NCBI GenBank assembly: GCA_029939595.1
Contig: JAOZSQ010000012.1
Location: 1 to 45,410 of the forward strand
Source of the DNA: EX4572-165 sp002254885
Lineage (GTDB): Archaea > Thermoplasmatota > E2 > DHVEG-1
Length of the DNA: 45,410 nt
Direction of reading: 5' to 3'
Shown: one piece after another, positions 7,842 to 16,202 of the stretch
How positions within the stretch are numbered: the stretch's first letter is position 1
Layout of the letters: the number at the start of each line of letters is the position of its first letter
Notes under the pieces: generated by a model
What the model was told of the DNA's origin: nothing
Seen by the model: the letters and a program-made list of their open reading frames with translations, nothing else
The model's database searches: none
Translations under genes and position numbers: made by a program

Positions 7842-9716
7842 TTATAAACTTTTATCATCATTTACTTCATAATCAGCATCTATTGTAGATTCGTCATTTG
7901 GATGCCCTTGCCAACTATCGCCAGATTGTGGATCCTGAGATGGATCTTGTTGTTGAGCTTGTGCCTGCTGTGCTTTTTGCGCTTCTTCCTGATAAATACG
8001 ACCACCAATCTCTGAAAGAATCTTTTGAAGAGCTTCTGTTTTCTCTTTGATATCATCACTGTCATCCTTTGTTAAACTTTCTTGTAAGTCTTTTAAACTT
8101 TCTTCAATGCGACTCTTTTCATCATTAGTAATTTTATCCTTTAAATCTTCCATGGTTTTCTGTGCAGTATGAACCATTGCATCGCCAGAATTACGAATTT
8201 CGACAGTTTCTTTTCTTTTCTCATCTTCTTCTTTATGCGCTTCTGCCTCTTCTTTCATCCTATCGATTTCATCATCTGAAAGTTTTGTAGAACCCGTAAT
8301 TTTAATAGATTGCTCTTTACCAGTACCAAGATCTTTTGCAGTAACCTGTAAAATACCATCAGAATCAATATCAAAAGATACCTCAATTTGAGGGAGGCCA
8401 CGAGGGGCAGGAGGAATCCCATCTAGATGAAATCGACCAAGACTTTTATTATCATATGCCATAGGGCGTTCTCCCTGAAGAACATGAATTTCAACATTTG
8501 TCTGATTATCAGCAGCTGTTGAAAATGTCTTACTTTTCTTTGTAGGAACTGTAGTATTGCGAGAAATCAATTCTGTTGCAACATTTCCAAGAGTCTCAAT
8601 ACTTAATGTCAAAGGTGTTACATCCAAGAGAACAATATCTTGTTCTACATCTCCAGAAAGCACACCCCCTTGAATTGCAGCGCCAATTGCAACACATTCC
8701 ATAGGGTCAACATTTCTTTTTGCTTTCTTTCCAAAAATCTGTTCAACTTTTTTCTGAACATATGGGATTCTTGTTGTTCCACCAACAAGTACAATATGAT
8801 CAATATCTGATGGTTTTAATTTTGCATCTTTTAATGCTTGCTTACATGGTTTATCTGTTTTATCGACAAGCGGTGCAATAATTTCTTCCACTTTTGCACG
8901 TGTTATTTTCATTTCAAGATGCTTTGGTTCATTATCAACAACTGTTAGATATGGTAAATTAATATCAGTTTGCATCTTTGAAGAAAGTTCTTTTTTTGCT
9001 TCTTCGGCTGCTTCCATTAAGCGCTGTAAAGCCTTGATGTCCTTTTTCACATCAACTTTATGTTGTTTTTTAAATTCCGCTGCAAGAAAATCAACAAGAG
9101 CTTCATCCATATCGGATCCGCCAAGTTTAGTGTCACCATTAGTTGATAAAACCTCAAAAACTCCATCACCAACATCCATTAATGTAATATCAAAGGTTCC
9201 ACCACCGAAATCATATACTGCAATTGTATGATCTCCTTCTTTTTCAAGACCATATGCAAGAGATGCAGCTGTTGGTTCATTAATGATACGTTTAACATTT
9301 AAACCTGCAATTTTCCCTGCATCTTTTGTTGATTGTCGTTGATCATCATTAAAATATGCAGGAACTGTAATCACAGCATCAGAAACTGGTTCACCAATGT
9401 ATTCCTCTGCATCTTTTTTAATTTTTTGTAGAATATATGCACTAATTTGTTCGGGTGAATATTTCTTTTTATGAAGTGTGACTTTTTCACCAGATCCCAT
9501 TTTTCTCTTAATACGATGTACTGTTCCTTCTGTATTAGTAACTGCTTGTCTTTTTGCAGTTTCACCAACTAAAAGTTCTCCCTCTTTTGTAAATGCAACG
9601 ATTGAAGGGAAAAATGTGTTTCCCTCAGCACTTTTAATAATTGTTGGTTTCCCTGCTTCCATTACTGCTACTTCTGAATTTGTAGTTCCTAAATCAATTC
9701 CTATAATTTTACTCAT
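7842..9716 (-). CDS. dnaK: Chaperone protein DnaK (Hsp70)
   Basis: A full-length 624-residue Hsp70. The nucleotide-binding domain has GIDLGTTNS at 5-13, the adenosine and phosphate loops DFGGGTFD and VGGTTRIPYV; the substrate-binding domain carries LLDVTPLTLSIET and the usual LQGERPMAYDN; the helical lid is followed by a Gln-rich tail ending in an acidic, EEVD-like segment (DADYEVNDD). It binds exposed hydrophobic stretches of unfolded proteins with ATP-driven cycling. The start ATG overlaps the end of grpE by eight bases, behind GAGGAGGAAG, so the two are coupled. DnaK in archaea is generally taken to be acquired from bacteria. No dnaJ gene is in the window, so the J-protein must be encoded elsewhere. 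Confidence 0.97.
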   Translation of the reverse strand: MSKIIGIDLGTTNSEVAVMEAGKPTIIKSAEGNTFFPSIVAFTKEGELLVGETAKRQAVTNTEGTVHRIKRKMGSGEKVTLHKKKYSPEQISAYILQKIKKDAEEYIGEPVSDAVITVPAYFNDDQRQSTKDAGKIAGLNVKRIINEPTAASLAYGLEKEGDHTIAVYDFGGGTFDITLMDVGDGVFEVLSTNGDTKLGGSDMDEALVDFLAAEFKKQHKVDVKKDIKALQRLMEAAEEAKKELSSKMQTDINLPYLTVVDNEPKHLEMKITRAKVEEIIAPLVDKTDKPCKQALKDAKLKPSDIDHIVLVGGTTRIPYVQKKVEQIFGKKAKRNVDPMECVAIGAAIQGGVLSGDVEQDIVLLDVTPLTLSIETLGNVATELISRNTTVPTKKSKTFSTAADNQTNVEIHVLQGERPMAYDNKSLGRFHLDGIPPAPRGLPQIEVSFDIDSDGILQVTAKDLGTGKEQSIKITGSTKLSDDEIDRMKEEAEAHKEEDEKRKETVEIRNSGDAMVHTAQKTMEDLKDKITNDEKSRIEESLKDLQESLTKDDSDDIKEKTEALQKILSEIGGRIYQEEAQKAQQAQAQQQDPSQDPQSGDSWQGHPNDESTIDADYEVNDDKSL

Positions 9717-10251
9717 TTATCTCTTCCTCCTCACATTTCTTTTTTGCAACAATTACATGAGCTGGTCGAAGAACATAATCTTCAACCAAATAACCTTTTT
9801 TTATTTCTTCGATGACTATATTATCTTCAGTATCATCTAATTCAATAGTTGATACAGCATGATGTAATTCATGATTAAATGATTTCCCAATACATTCAAT
9901 ATATTTGATTTTTTCTGATTCAAAAAATTGTTCTAATTTATTGACAAGTATACGTAATCCTTCTTTTGGATTTTCATCATCTAATGCTTGTAAAAATAAT
10001 TCTTTAAAGTCTAATATTTCTGATAAATATATTTTTTTTATTCTTTGTTCATTTGATTTTTTTTCTTTTTCTACCCTTTTTTTGTAGTTATCAAAATCAG
10101 CATAACATCTAAGAAGCTTATCTTTTTGATTTTTTAAATCTAGATAAACTTTATCAAGTTCTTCTTGTAATGTTATCTCAACTTTAACTTTAGTTAGTTT
10201 TTCTGATTTTTTTGAATCGGTTTTTCCTTTGTTTTTGGTTTTTTTTGTCAT
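9709..10251 (-). CDS. grpE: Nucleotide exchange factor GrpE
   Basis: 180 residues from ATG 10251; an in-frame GTG at 10257 would add two. A charged Lys-rich start leads into a long coiled coil (about 28-75, including LLRCYADFDNYKKRVEKEK, the GrpE signature), then the four-helix and beta-wing parts, with the conserved FNHELHHAVS and KGYLVEDYVLRPAHVIVA segments near the C-terminus. GrpE dimers release ADP from DnaK. It overlaps dnaK by eight bases and lies about 55 bases after the thermosome gene, from which it is separated by a T-rich stretch. Length and motifs are normal for the family. Confidence 0.95.
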   Translation of the reverse strand: MTKKTKNKGKTDSKKSEKLTKVKVEITLQEELDKVYLDLKNQKDKLLRCYADFDNYKKRVEKEKKSNEQRIKKIYLSEILDFKELFLQALDDENPKEGLRILVNKLEQFFESEKIKYIECIGKSFNHELHHAVSTIELDDTEDNIVIEEIKKGYLVEDYVLRPAHVIVAKKKCEEEEINE

Positions 10252-10258
10252 AAGCACA

Positions 10259-10278
10259 ATAAAAAAAAAGAAAAAAAA
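10259..10278 (-). terminator. T-rich terminator after the thermosome gene
   Basis: On the minus strand the thermosome stop is followed by CCCCC and then two T-runs of eight and about ten bases. Oligo-T tracts are the usual archaeal termination signal. Partial read-through into grpE remains possible since the gap is only about 50 bases. Confidence 0.55.
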
Positions 10279-10305
10279 GGGGGTGGTTTATTTTGGTTAT
10301 GATTC

Positions 10306-11952
10306 TTACATCATTCCAGGTGGCATTCCACCCATTCCACCCATTCCGCCCATGTCTGGTGGTGCTCCACCGCCACCGCCTCTTGATGCGATGACATCAT
10401 CGATTCGAAGGATCATGGTTGCAGCCTCTGAAGATGCTGAAAGTTCTTGAATACTTAATCGGAGAGGTTCGACAACTTTGAGTTTTAACATGTCATCTAC
10501 TTTCCCATCAAGAACATTAATTCCAGAAGTTCCTTTTCCTTTGCTATGAGCGTTTCTAATATCCAAAATCATGTCAATAGGGTCAAGACCTGCGTTTTCT
10601 GCTAATGTTTTTGGGATGATTTCAACTGCATCAGCGAAAGCTTCAATTGCCATTTGTTGACGACCACCAACGGTTGGTGCATAGTCTCTAAGTGCCATTG
10701 AAATTGCAATTGCAGCTGCTCCTCCACCAGGAGTCATTTTTCCATCTTCCATTGCTACTTTTACAACAGATAATGCATCATGAAGTGCTCGTTCAAGTTC
10801 ATCAGTGACATGTTCGGTTGTTCCTCGGATAAGAATAGAAACTGCTTTTGGATTGTTGCATTTTGTGACAAAAGTCATTTTATCGTCACCAATTTTACGT
10901 TCTTCAAGTATTCCAGATTTTCCAAGGTCTGAATCTGAGAGATCATCTAGATTTGAAATGATTTTTGCACCTGTTGCTTTTGCAAGTTTTTCCAAGTCAC
11001 TTTTCTTTGCTCGACGAACTGTATAAATGCCTGCTTTTGCAAGGAAATGTTGTGCAATATCATCAACACCTTTTTGACAAATGAGAACATTTGCACCACT
11101 TGCTTTTATTTTTTCAACCATTTTTCGAATCATACCTTCTTCTTCATCAAGAAATGCTTGAAGTTGAGTTGGATCCTGAATTTGAATACGTGCATCTACT
11201 TCAGTCTTTTTAACTTCAAGAGCTGCATTTAGTAGTGCGATTTTTGCATTTTTTACAACAGTAGGCATGCCTTCATGTACTCTTTCTTTATCAAGGATGA
11301 TACCTTCAATAATTTCTGTTGTATTCATTCCACCGCCTTGTTTTTTCTGAATTTGGATGTTATCAAGATCAACAAGAATTTTGGTATCGCGTTTCTCTGC
11401 AACATTTACAACTGCATCAACTACGATTCCAGCTAAGATATCTTTTTCTGCACTTGCACCTTTGCTTGCCATTGATGTTTGTGCAATGTTAATTAAAGTT
11501 TTTTTATCATTAGGTTTGATATCAATTGCCATTTTATTGAGGACATCTTTTGCTTTTTTTGCTGCAAGTTGATATCCGCCATTAATTACTGTTGGATGAA
11601 TTTTTTTCTCAAGTAAAATACCAGCTTCTTTAAGGAGTTCACCAGTTAGCACAACTGCTGTTGTTGTTCCATCACCACATTCTTCATCTTGTGATTTTGC
11701 TACTTCAACAATCATTTTTGCTGCTGGATGCTCGACATCAATTTCTTTTAATATTGTTGCACCATCATTTGTTACAACAACATCACCCATAGAATCAACA
11801 AGCATCTTGTCCATTCCTTTTGGTCCAAGTGTTGATTTTACAGATTCTGATATTGCACGTGCTGCTTGAATATTATTTGATTGTGCGCCTTTTCCACTTT
11901 CTCTTTTTGTTCCTTCTTTTAATACTATTATTGGTTGTTGTCCTGCCATCAT
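10306..11952 (-). CDS. thsA: Thermosome subunit (group II chaperonin)
   Basis: 548 residues, the standard length. Landmarks: SVKSTLGPKGMDKMLVDSMG, then TNDGATILKE and DGTTTAVVL near 95-105 of the ATP-binding equatorial domain; the apical domain in the middle; and GGGAAAIAISMAL in the second half of the equatorial domain. The C-terminus is a Gly-Gly-Met-rich tail (GGMGGMGGMPPGMM) that in chaperonins lines the cavity floor. It folds proteins in an ATP-driven double ring with a built-in lid. A TATA box and a GGTGGAGG Shine-Dalgarno precede it. Two ATG codons are adjacent at the start. It stands directly upstream of grpE-dnaK, placing two chaperone systems side by side. Confidence 0.97.
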   Translation of the reverse strand: MMAGQQPIIVLKEGTKRESGKGAQSNNIQAARAISESVKSTLGPKGMDKMLVDSMGDVVVTNDGATILKEIDVEHPAAKMIVEVAKSQDEECGDGTTTAVVLTGELLKEAGILLEKKIHPTVINGGYQLAAKKAKDVLNKMAIDIKPNDKKTLINIAQTSMASKGASAEKDILAGIVVDAVVNVAEKRDTKILVDLDNIQIQKKQGGGMNTTEIIEGIILDKERVHEGMPTVVKNAKIALLNAALEVKKTEVDARIQIQDPTQLQAFLDEEEGMIRKMVEKIKASGANVLICQKGVDDIAQHFLAKAGIYTVRRAKKSDLEKLAKATGAKIISNLDDLSDSDLGKSGILEERKIGDDKMTFVTKCNNPKAVSILIRGTTEHVTDELERALHDALSVVKVAMEDGKMTPGGGAAAIAISMALRDYAPTVGGRQQMAIEAFADAVEIIPKTLAENAGLDPIDMILDIRNAHSKGKGTSGINVLDGKVDDMLKLKVVEPLRLSIQELSASSEAATMILRIDDVIASRGGGGGAPPDMGGMGGMGGMPPGMM

Positions 11953-12013
11953 AATTATCTAATTCCTCCACCAAAATTCATATTTTGGAGTGATTGAGCA
12001 TACAAACACTACT

Positions 12014-12022
12014 ATATATAAT
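12014..12022 (-). promoter_or_regulatory. TATA box of the thermosome gene
   Basis: On the minus strand the sequence TTAATTATATATAG lies 62-70 bases before the start codon. Transcription about 25 bases downstream would give a leader of about 38 bases with GGTGGAGG (11965-11972) as ribosome-binding site. Confidence 0.6.
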
Positions 12023-12071
12023 TAACTGTTGTTTCAGTAGTTCCAAAAGCGCTCAAAATTTTAAGAAGAAT

Positions 12072-13592
12072 CTAAAATAAAGGTTGATTTCTTAACCATG
12101 AGAAATCACTTTGATAAAGCTCCCGGATATCTTTTAAATTAAACTTTAACATCGCAAGTCTTTCAAGACCCAATCCCCATGCAAGAACCGGTGATGTAAT
12201 TCCAAGTGGTTCAGTAACTTCTGGTCTAAAAATTCCGCTACCACCAAGTTCCATCCATTTATCATTAAAAAAAACATCAACTTCCATACTTGGTTCAGTA
12301 TATGGAAAATAACCTGGTCGAAATCGTATTTTTTCAAAGCCCATACGTTTATAAAATTCAGATAAAAAACCAATTAACTGTTGAAAATTAGCATCAGTAT
12401 CATGAACAATACCTTCAATTTGATAAAACATAGGAAGATGTGTTGCATCAATATTTTCTTTTCGAAATACTTGGCCTATTGAGAAAATTTTTGCAGGCGG
12501 ATTTGGATTTTTAGAGAGAAAACGAATGGTATTTACAGTAGTATGGGTCCTAAGTAAAGGTCTTGTTCCTTCATCTTTTGAAAATTTATAATCCCAACCT
12601 TCTGAGGAAGTCATACCACCATTTTCATGAACTTGTGCAATTGAATCAACAAGTTTTGTGTTCTCAACTAATATTTTAGATGGTGTTTTACAATAAATTG
12701 TATCCTGCATTTCTCTTGCAGGGTGATCTTGTGGGATAAAAAGCATGTCCATATTCCAAAAACATGATTCAACAAAATTACCTTCAATCTCTTCAAATCC
12801 CATTTCAAGAAATATTTGCCTAATATTTGAGATTAAATGATTTAAAGGATGTGGTTTACCACCATGAATTTCTGGTGCAAATGCATTAACATCATAAGGT
12901 CGAATATTTTTTCTTTCGAATTCTTTTTCTTTAATGATTTTTGTTGTAATCTGAGATATTTCTTCATCAATAGAAAAACCAATTTTTAATACATCCTTAC
13001 CAAGATTTGTCAATTCAATGGATCCATTAATTATCTCTTTTTCCTTTAAAACATTTTTTCGAGATAATAAATCTTTGTTTGATCCAATATCGATTTCACT
13101 TTTAGGATTGTCCAATAAGAACTCAAGAGTTCTTTCATCATTTGTTTTCATCTGTATTGCTTTTTTCCCAATTTCAGTTGATAAAAGAATAGTTTCATTG
13201 TTTTCTTTTTTTATTGTAGCCCAGTTTTTTCTTTTTAACCAACCAATTGCAATGGGTATCTCATTTTTCTCAAGAACCAAAGAAAGATCACGTAATGATG
13301 CCTGACCACCTAATTCAATGATTTTTAATAATGCTCTTTTTTCAGGAAAACCATTTTTAACAAATTTGATTCCTTCTTTACCAAGTTCATAAACTGTCTT
13401 AATAACCTCTTCAAATGTAACTAGTTTTTTTGATTGTAACCAAGAAGAAGAATTCATCACTTCAACTTGTTTTTGGAAATCACCAGATTCAAAGATCATT
13501 TCAGGTGATGATTTTCCATTCAGTTTTTTAAGTGTAAGTAATACTTTTTTTTCATTAATTGAAAGTTCCTTTATTATATTTATAGTGGACAT
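12072..13592 (-). CDS. pheS: Phenylalanine--tRNA ligase, alpha subunit
   Basis: 506 residues, the archaeal/eukaryotic-type length, with winged-helix modules in the first 200 residues that contact tRNA. The class II catalytic core follows: HPLNHLISNIRQIFLEMGFEE (motif 1 region), LFIPQDHPAREMQDT, FSIGQVFRKENIDATHLPMF (motif 2) and LAWGLGLERLAML (motif 3). It charges tRNA-Phe together with PheT, whose gene is not in the window. It is read in the same direction as the chaperonin gene but ends 120 bases before it, and the thermosome has its own promoter. Confidence 0.97.
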   Translation of the reverse strand: MSTINIIKELSINEKKVLLTLKKLNGKSSPEMIFESGDFQKQVEVMNSSSWLQSKKLVTFEEVIKTVYELGKEGIKFVKNGFPEKRALLKIIELGGQASLRDLSLVLEKNEIPIAIGWLKRKNWATIKKENNETILLSTEIGKKAIQMKTNDERTLEFLLDNPKSEIDIGSNKDLLSRKNVLKEKEIINGSIELTNLGKDVLKIGFSIDEEISQITTKIIKEKEFERKNIRPYDVNAFAPEIHGGKPHPLNHLISNIRQIFLEMGFEEIEGNFVESCFWNMDMLFIPQDHPAREMQDTIYCKTPSKILVENTKLVDSIAQVHENGGMTSSEGWDYKFSKDEGTRPLLRTHTTVNTIRFLSKNPNPPAKIFSIGQVFRKENIDATHLPMFYQIEGIVHDTDANFQQLIGFLSEFYKRMGFEKIRFRPGYFPYTEPSMEVDVFFNDKWMELGGSGIFRPEVTEPLGITSPVLAWGLGLERLAMLKFNLKDIRELYQSDFSWLRNQPLF

Positions 13593-13693
13593 AATCTTTC
13601 CTTGAATAATTGTTTACATGTATATAGATATCGTTTACTTTACTCTTATGAAAATTAATTGGTTAATAAAAAGAGTAAATTGCAATAAAAATA

Positions 13694-13978
13694 TTATGCA
13701 ATATCAATATCTCTATTTTTATCTCGTTTATTTTTATGTTTTTTTAGTACTTGTTCAACAATATCAATGTCACCAACACCAAGCGTGTTCTCAAAATTTT
13801 CACGAAGTTTCTTTGAAGTTGTTTTTTCATCGACCATTACTGTGTTTTTAGTTATGGTATTAGACAATTCTTCATTTAGTTCATTAATATCTGAGATATA
13901 TCGAAATGGTTTTGGTTTTCTTTTCTCGATTTCTTCATTTGGATCCATGTCATTTTGTTGGTTTTCCTCTACCACCAT
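13694..13978 (-). CDS. Small acidic/basic hypothetical protein, 94 residues
   Basis: Starts at the ATG giving MVVEENQQND. An upstream in-frame ATG at 14002 is unlikely because a good TATA box (14006-14015) stands immediately before it and would place the transcript start near 13984. The protein is highly charged and mostly helical, with a KRKPKPFRYISDINELNEEL segment, KKLRENFENTLGVGDIDIVEQVL in the C-terminal half and a Lys/Arg-rich tail. The LGVGDIDIVEQVLKKHK ending looks conserved and may mediate a protein contact. No known family is recognised. It lies upstream of pheS on the same strand with a gap of about 100 bases. Confidence 0.6.
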   Translation of the reverse strand: MVVEENQQNDMDPNEEIEKRKPKPFRYISDINELNEELSNTITKNTVMVDEKTTSKKLRENFENTLGVGDIDIVEQVLKKHKNKRDKNRDIDIA

Positions 13979-14005
13979 AATAATCAATATATTGAATATC
14001 AATAT

Positions 14006-14015
14006 CTTTTATATC
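14006..14015 (-). promoter_or_regulatory. TATA box of the 94-residue protein gene
   Basis: GATATAAAAG on the minus strand, 28-37 bases before the chosen ATG at 13978, giving a nearly leaderless transcript. Its position argues against the upstream ATG. Confidence 0.55.
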
Positions 14016-14087
14016 ATTTTCTTTTAATTAATAAAAAATCAAATTTCAATAAAATATTATGGTTTACAAATATTTCGTGTGAGGAGA

Positions 14088-14143
14088 GAATGGGGGAATA
14101 TTGAAGGTGGTGAAGAGAGATAAAAATTCATGCTCCCCCATTC
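14088..14143. ncRNA. Candidate structured RNA between divergent genes
   Basis: GAATGGGGGA at 14088-14097 pairs perfectly with TCCCCCATTC at 14134-14143, and the stem continues inward with ATA/TAT and GAA/TTC around a purine-rich loop containing GGTGGTGAAGAG. Both flanking genes start away from this site, so it cannot be a terminator for either. It may be an independent small RNA or part of a long leader. The strand is not settled. Confidence 0.4.
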
Positions 14144-14165
14144 ACAATTTTATAATACGGTATTT

Positions 14166-14179
14166 AACATTTAAATGTT
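14166..14179. promoter_or_regulatory. 14-base palindrome upstream of the prenyltransferase gene
   Basis: AACATTTAAATGTT is perfectly self-complementary and lies about 105 bases before the prenyltransferase start, next to TATA-like sequences. It could be an operator, but AT-rich palindromes are common in this genome. Confidence 0.25.
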
Positions 14180-14283
14180 ATTATATAATATAACATATTC
14201 TTTATATATCATGAATTTTTCTATTAAAAAAACAATTATTTACCAATTCATTTAAATACAAATATGAATTGACCTTTTTTATT

Positions 14284-15273
14284 ATGTCGCTTTCTACACA
14301 AGAACAAGATCATCACATTGGAAAACTAACAATGAAGGAACCTTATGTTCAAAAAAGATTTCTTTCAGCTCATATCCGTGGGTATGTTGATCTTTTTAGA
14401 CCTTTCACCCTTCTTGCACCATTTATAGTTAGTATGAGTATAATTGTTGCAAGTCTTGTATATAACAATGTAGCGGTTAGTGCAAACTGGTGGGTTACTG
14501 TTGGAAATGCAAGTTTAACAGTTGCAATGGTTAATGCTGCATCAAATGCGTTAAACCAAGCAACTGATGTAGAAGGAGATAAGATTTCAAAACCCTATCG
14601 CCCTATTCCGCGGGGAATAATAAAACCAGATGAAGCACAAAGCCTTGCATATGTACTTTATCTATTTGCTCTTCTAAGAGCAGTTACAATAAATCAATGG
14701 TTTGGATTTTTTATTTTCTTAATAATGGTATTTACAGTTCTTTATTCTCTTCCACCAAAAACAAAAAAATTCTTATTCTTTAATCAAGTTTGGATTGCAA
14801 TTCCAAGAGGATTATTTGGTATTCTTGCAAGTTGGAGTGTATTTGGAAATCCAATGCAGCCACTTCCTCTCTTAATGGGATTATTAGCAACAATATATCT
14901 AATTGGTGGGATGACTACAAAAGATATTGTCGATGAAAATGCAGATAGATTAATGGGAATTAGAACACTTGTAAATGTGTTTGGTCTTCGTAAAGCCGCA
15001 ATAATTTCCTTTCCTTTTTTAATCATCCCATTTATTGGATTACCAATTCTTATCAATTATGGATATATTGAATCGTATCTCTGGCCAATAACTGGTCTTA
15101 TGATTGGATCGTTAATTGTTTTTTATCTAATGTTCACGGGAGATACAGAAAGTGAAACATTAGAAAATATTCATGCATGGTCTTTTATGTATGTTGTCTA
15201 TATTTTCTATGCATTAGGATTTTCATTATTAACGATTTTTCATGATCCAATTCAAAAATTTCTTTCTTTTTAA
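14284..15273 (+). CDS. UbiA-family prenyltransferase, likely in ether-lipid or quinone synthesis
   Basis: 329 residues from ATG 14284; a TTG 15 bases upstream is less likely because a TATA-like TTTAAATACA at about 14250 predicts a transcript start near 14280. Eight to nine hydrophobic spans are visible. The first Asp-rich site is NALNQATDVEGDKISKPYRP, where NxxxDxxxD and the following K-P-x-R-P bind the prenyl diphosphate through magnesium; the second is KDIVDENADRLMGIRTL. Family members transfer prenyl groups from prenyl diphosphates to an acceptor in the membrane. In archaea the common member is digeranylgeranylglyceryl phosphate synthase, but the N-terminal extension and lack of lipid-gene neighbours leave the acceptor open. 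Confidence 0.85.
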   Translation: MSLSTQEQDHHIGKLTMKEPYVQKRFLSAHIRGYVDLFRPFTLLAPFIVSMSIIVASLVYNNVAVSANWWVTVGNASLTVAMVNAASNALNQATDVEGDKISKPYRPIPRGIIKPDEAQSLAYVLYLFALLRAVTINQWFGFFIFLIMVFTVLYSLPPKTKKFLFFNQVWIAIPRGLFGILASWSVFGNPMQPLPLLMGLLATIYLIGGMTTKDIVDENADRLMGIRTLVNVFGLRKAAIISFPFLIIPFIGLPILINYGYIESYLWPITGLMIGSLIVFYLMFTGDTESETLENIHAWSFMYVVYIFYALGFSLLTIFHDPIQKFLSF

Positions 15274-15287
15274 GGGATTTTTTCAAT

Positions 15288-16202
15288 TTAAGGTCTTGGA
15301 AGAAAATTACATCTTTCTACAAAAGAAGGGATAATAGATTCCCAAAATAAAGCAGTAATATGAATTCCATGAACACCTTTCATCTTTTTCAATGAATTAA
15401 TGGTCTCACAAGATACGATTTGTGATTCAGCTTGAAAATCATCAGCATTTTTTAAACGATTATAAACATCGTCAGGTATGTCAACACCAGGAACATGAAA
15501 TTTCATTCTGTCCATCATTTTCTCAGATTTCATTGGAGTAACACCTGCAAGGATAAACACTTTTTTATCCAAACCTCTGCTAATTACTTTGTCCATAAAA
15601 TTTTGAAAATGATCTATATTAAATACACTTTGTGTTTGAATGAAATCTGCACCTGCATTAATCTTTTTTTCAAGACGATCCACTCGATAATCATAAGGTG
15701 TTGCAAATGGATTACATACTGCACCAATGAAAAGATTAAAAAAAGGTTTCTTTAATGGTTCACCATTTTGAAAAATCCCTTTATCCCGCATAGATTTTGC
15801 AATTGAAACCAGTTGAATAGAATCAATATCAAAAACTCCTTTGGCATGTGGATGATTACCAACACTTTGATGATCACCTGTGACAAATAAAATATTATTG
15901 ATACCAAGAGCAACAGCACCTAAGATATCACTTTGAAGAGCAATTCTATTTCTATCTCTACAAGACATTTGATAAATAGGTTCAATATTCTTTTGTTTAA
16001 GAAGAACAGAACCTGCAAGACTTGATAAACGGACAACAGCAGTTTGATTATCTGTAATGTTACATGCATCCATACAATTTGCCAATAGATCTGCTTTTTT
16101 TGATATGATTGACGAATCAGCACTTTTCGGAGGGCCAATTTCACAAGTTACAGCAAAATGATTTTGTTTTAGGACTCGATGAAGATTACTTTTAAAGTTT
16201 AT
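15288..16202 (-). CDS. metF: Methylenetetrahydrofolate reductase, probable ATA start
   Basis: About 304 residues. The TIM-barrel core is clear: VTCEIGPPKSAD (substrate/FAD-site Glu), DACNITDNQTAVVRLSS, QMSCRDRNRIALQSD, NNILFVTGDH and GADFIQTQSVFN. It reduces methylene-THF to methyl-THF, or the reverse, in C1 metabolism. The homology extends about 39 codons before the first ordinary start, a TTG at 16085, which would remove the VTCEIGPP strand. No ATG, GTG or TTG exists in this interval. A GGAGGG at 16209-16214 stands six bases before an ATA at 16202, so an ATA start is proposed. It overlaps the end of the MetV-like gene by 11 bases and the two should act as a complex. Confidence 0.85.
   Translation of the reverse strand: MNFKSNLHRVLKQNHFAVTCEIGPPKSADSSIISKKADLLANCMDACNITDNQTAVVRLSSLAGSVLLKQKNIEPIYQMSCRDRNRIALQSDILGAVALGINNILFVTGDHQSVGNHPHAKGVFDIDSIQLVSIAKSMRDKGIFQNGEPLKKPFFNLFIGAVCNPFATPYDYRVDRLEKKINAGADFIQTQSVFNIDHFQNFMDKVISRGLDKKVFILAGVTPMKSEKMMDRMKFHVPGVDIPDDVYNRLKNADDFQAESQIVSCETINSLKKMKGVHGIHITALFWESIIPSFVERCNFLPRP

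Noticed and set aside
9478..9840. Plus-strand 120-codon ORF opposite dnaK and grpE
   Set aside because: Shadow frame of two well-supported genes; no ribosome-binding site or recognisable domain.
15920..16144. Minus-strand 74-codon ORF in another frame at the start of metF, considered as a frameshifted metF N-terminus
   Set aside because: Its peptide has no MetF likeness; the correct frame is open without it.
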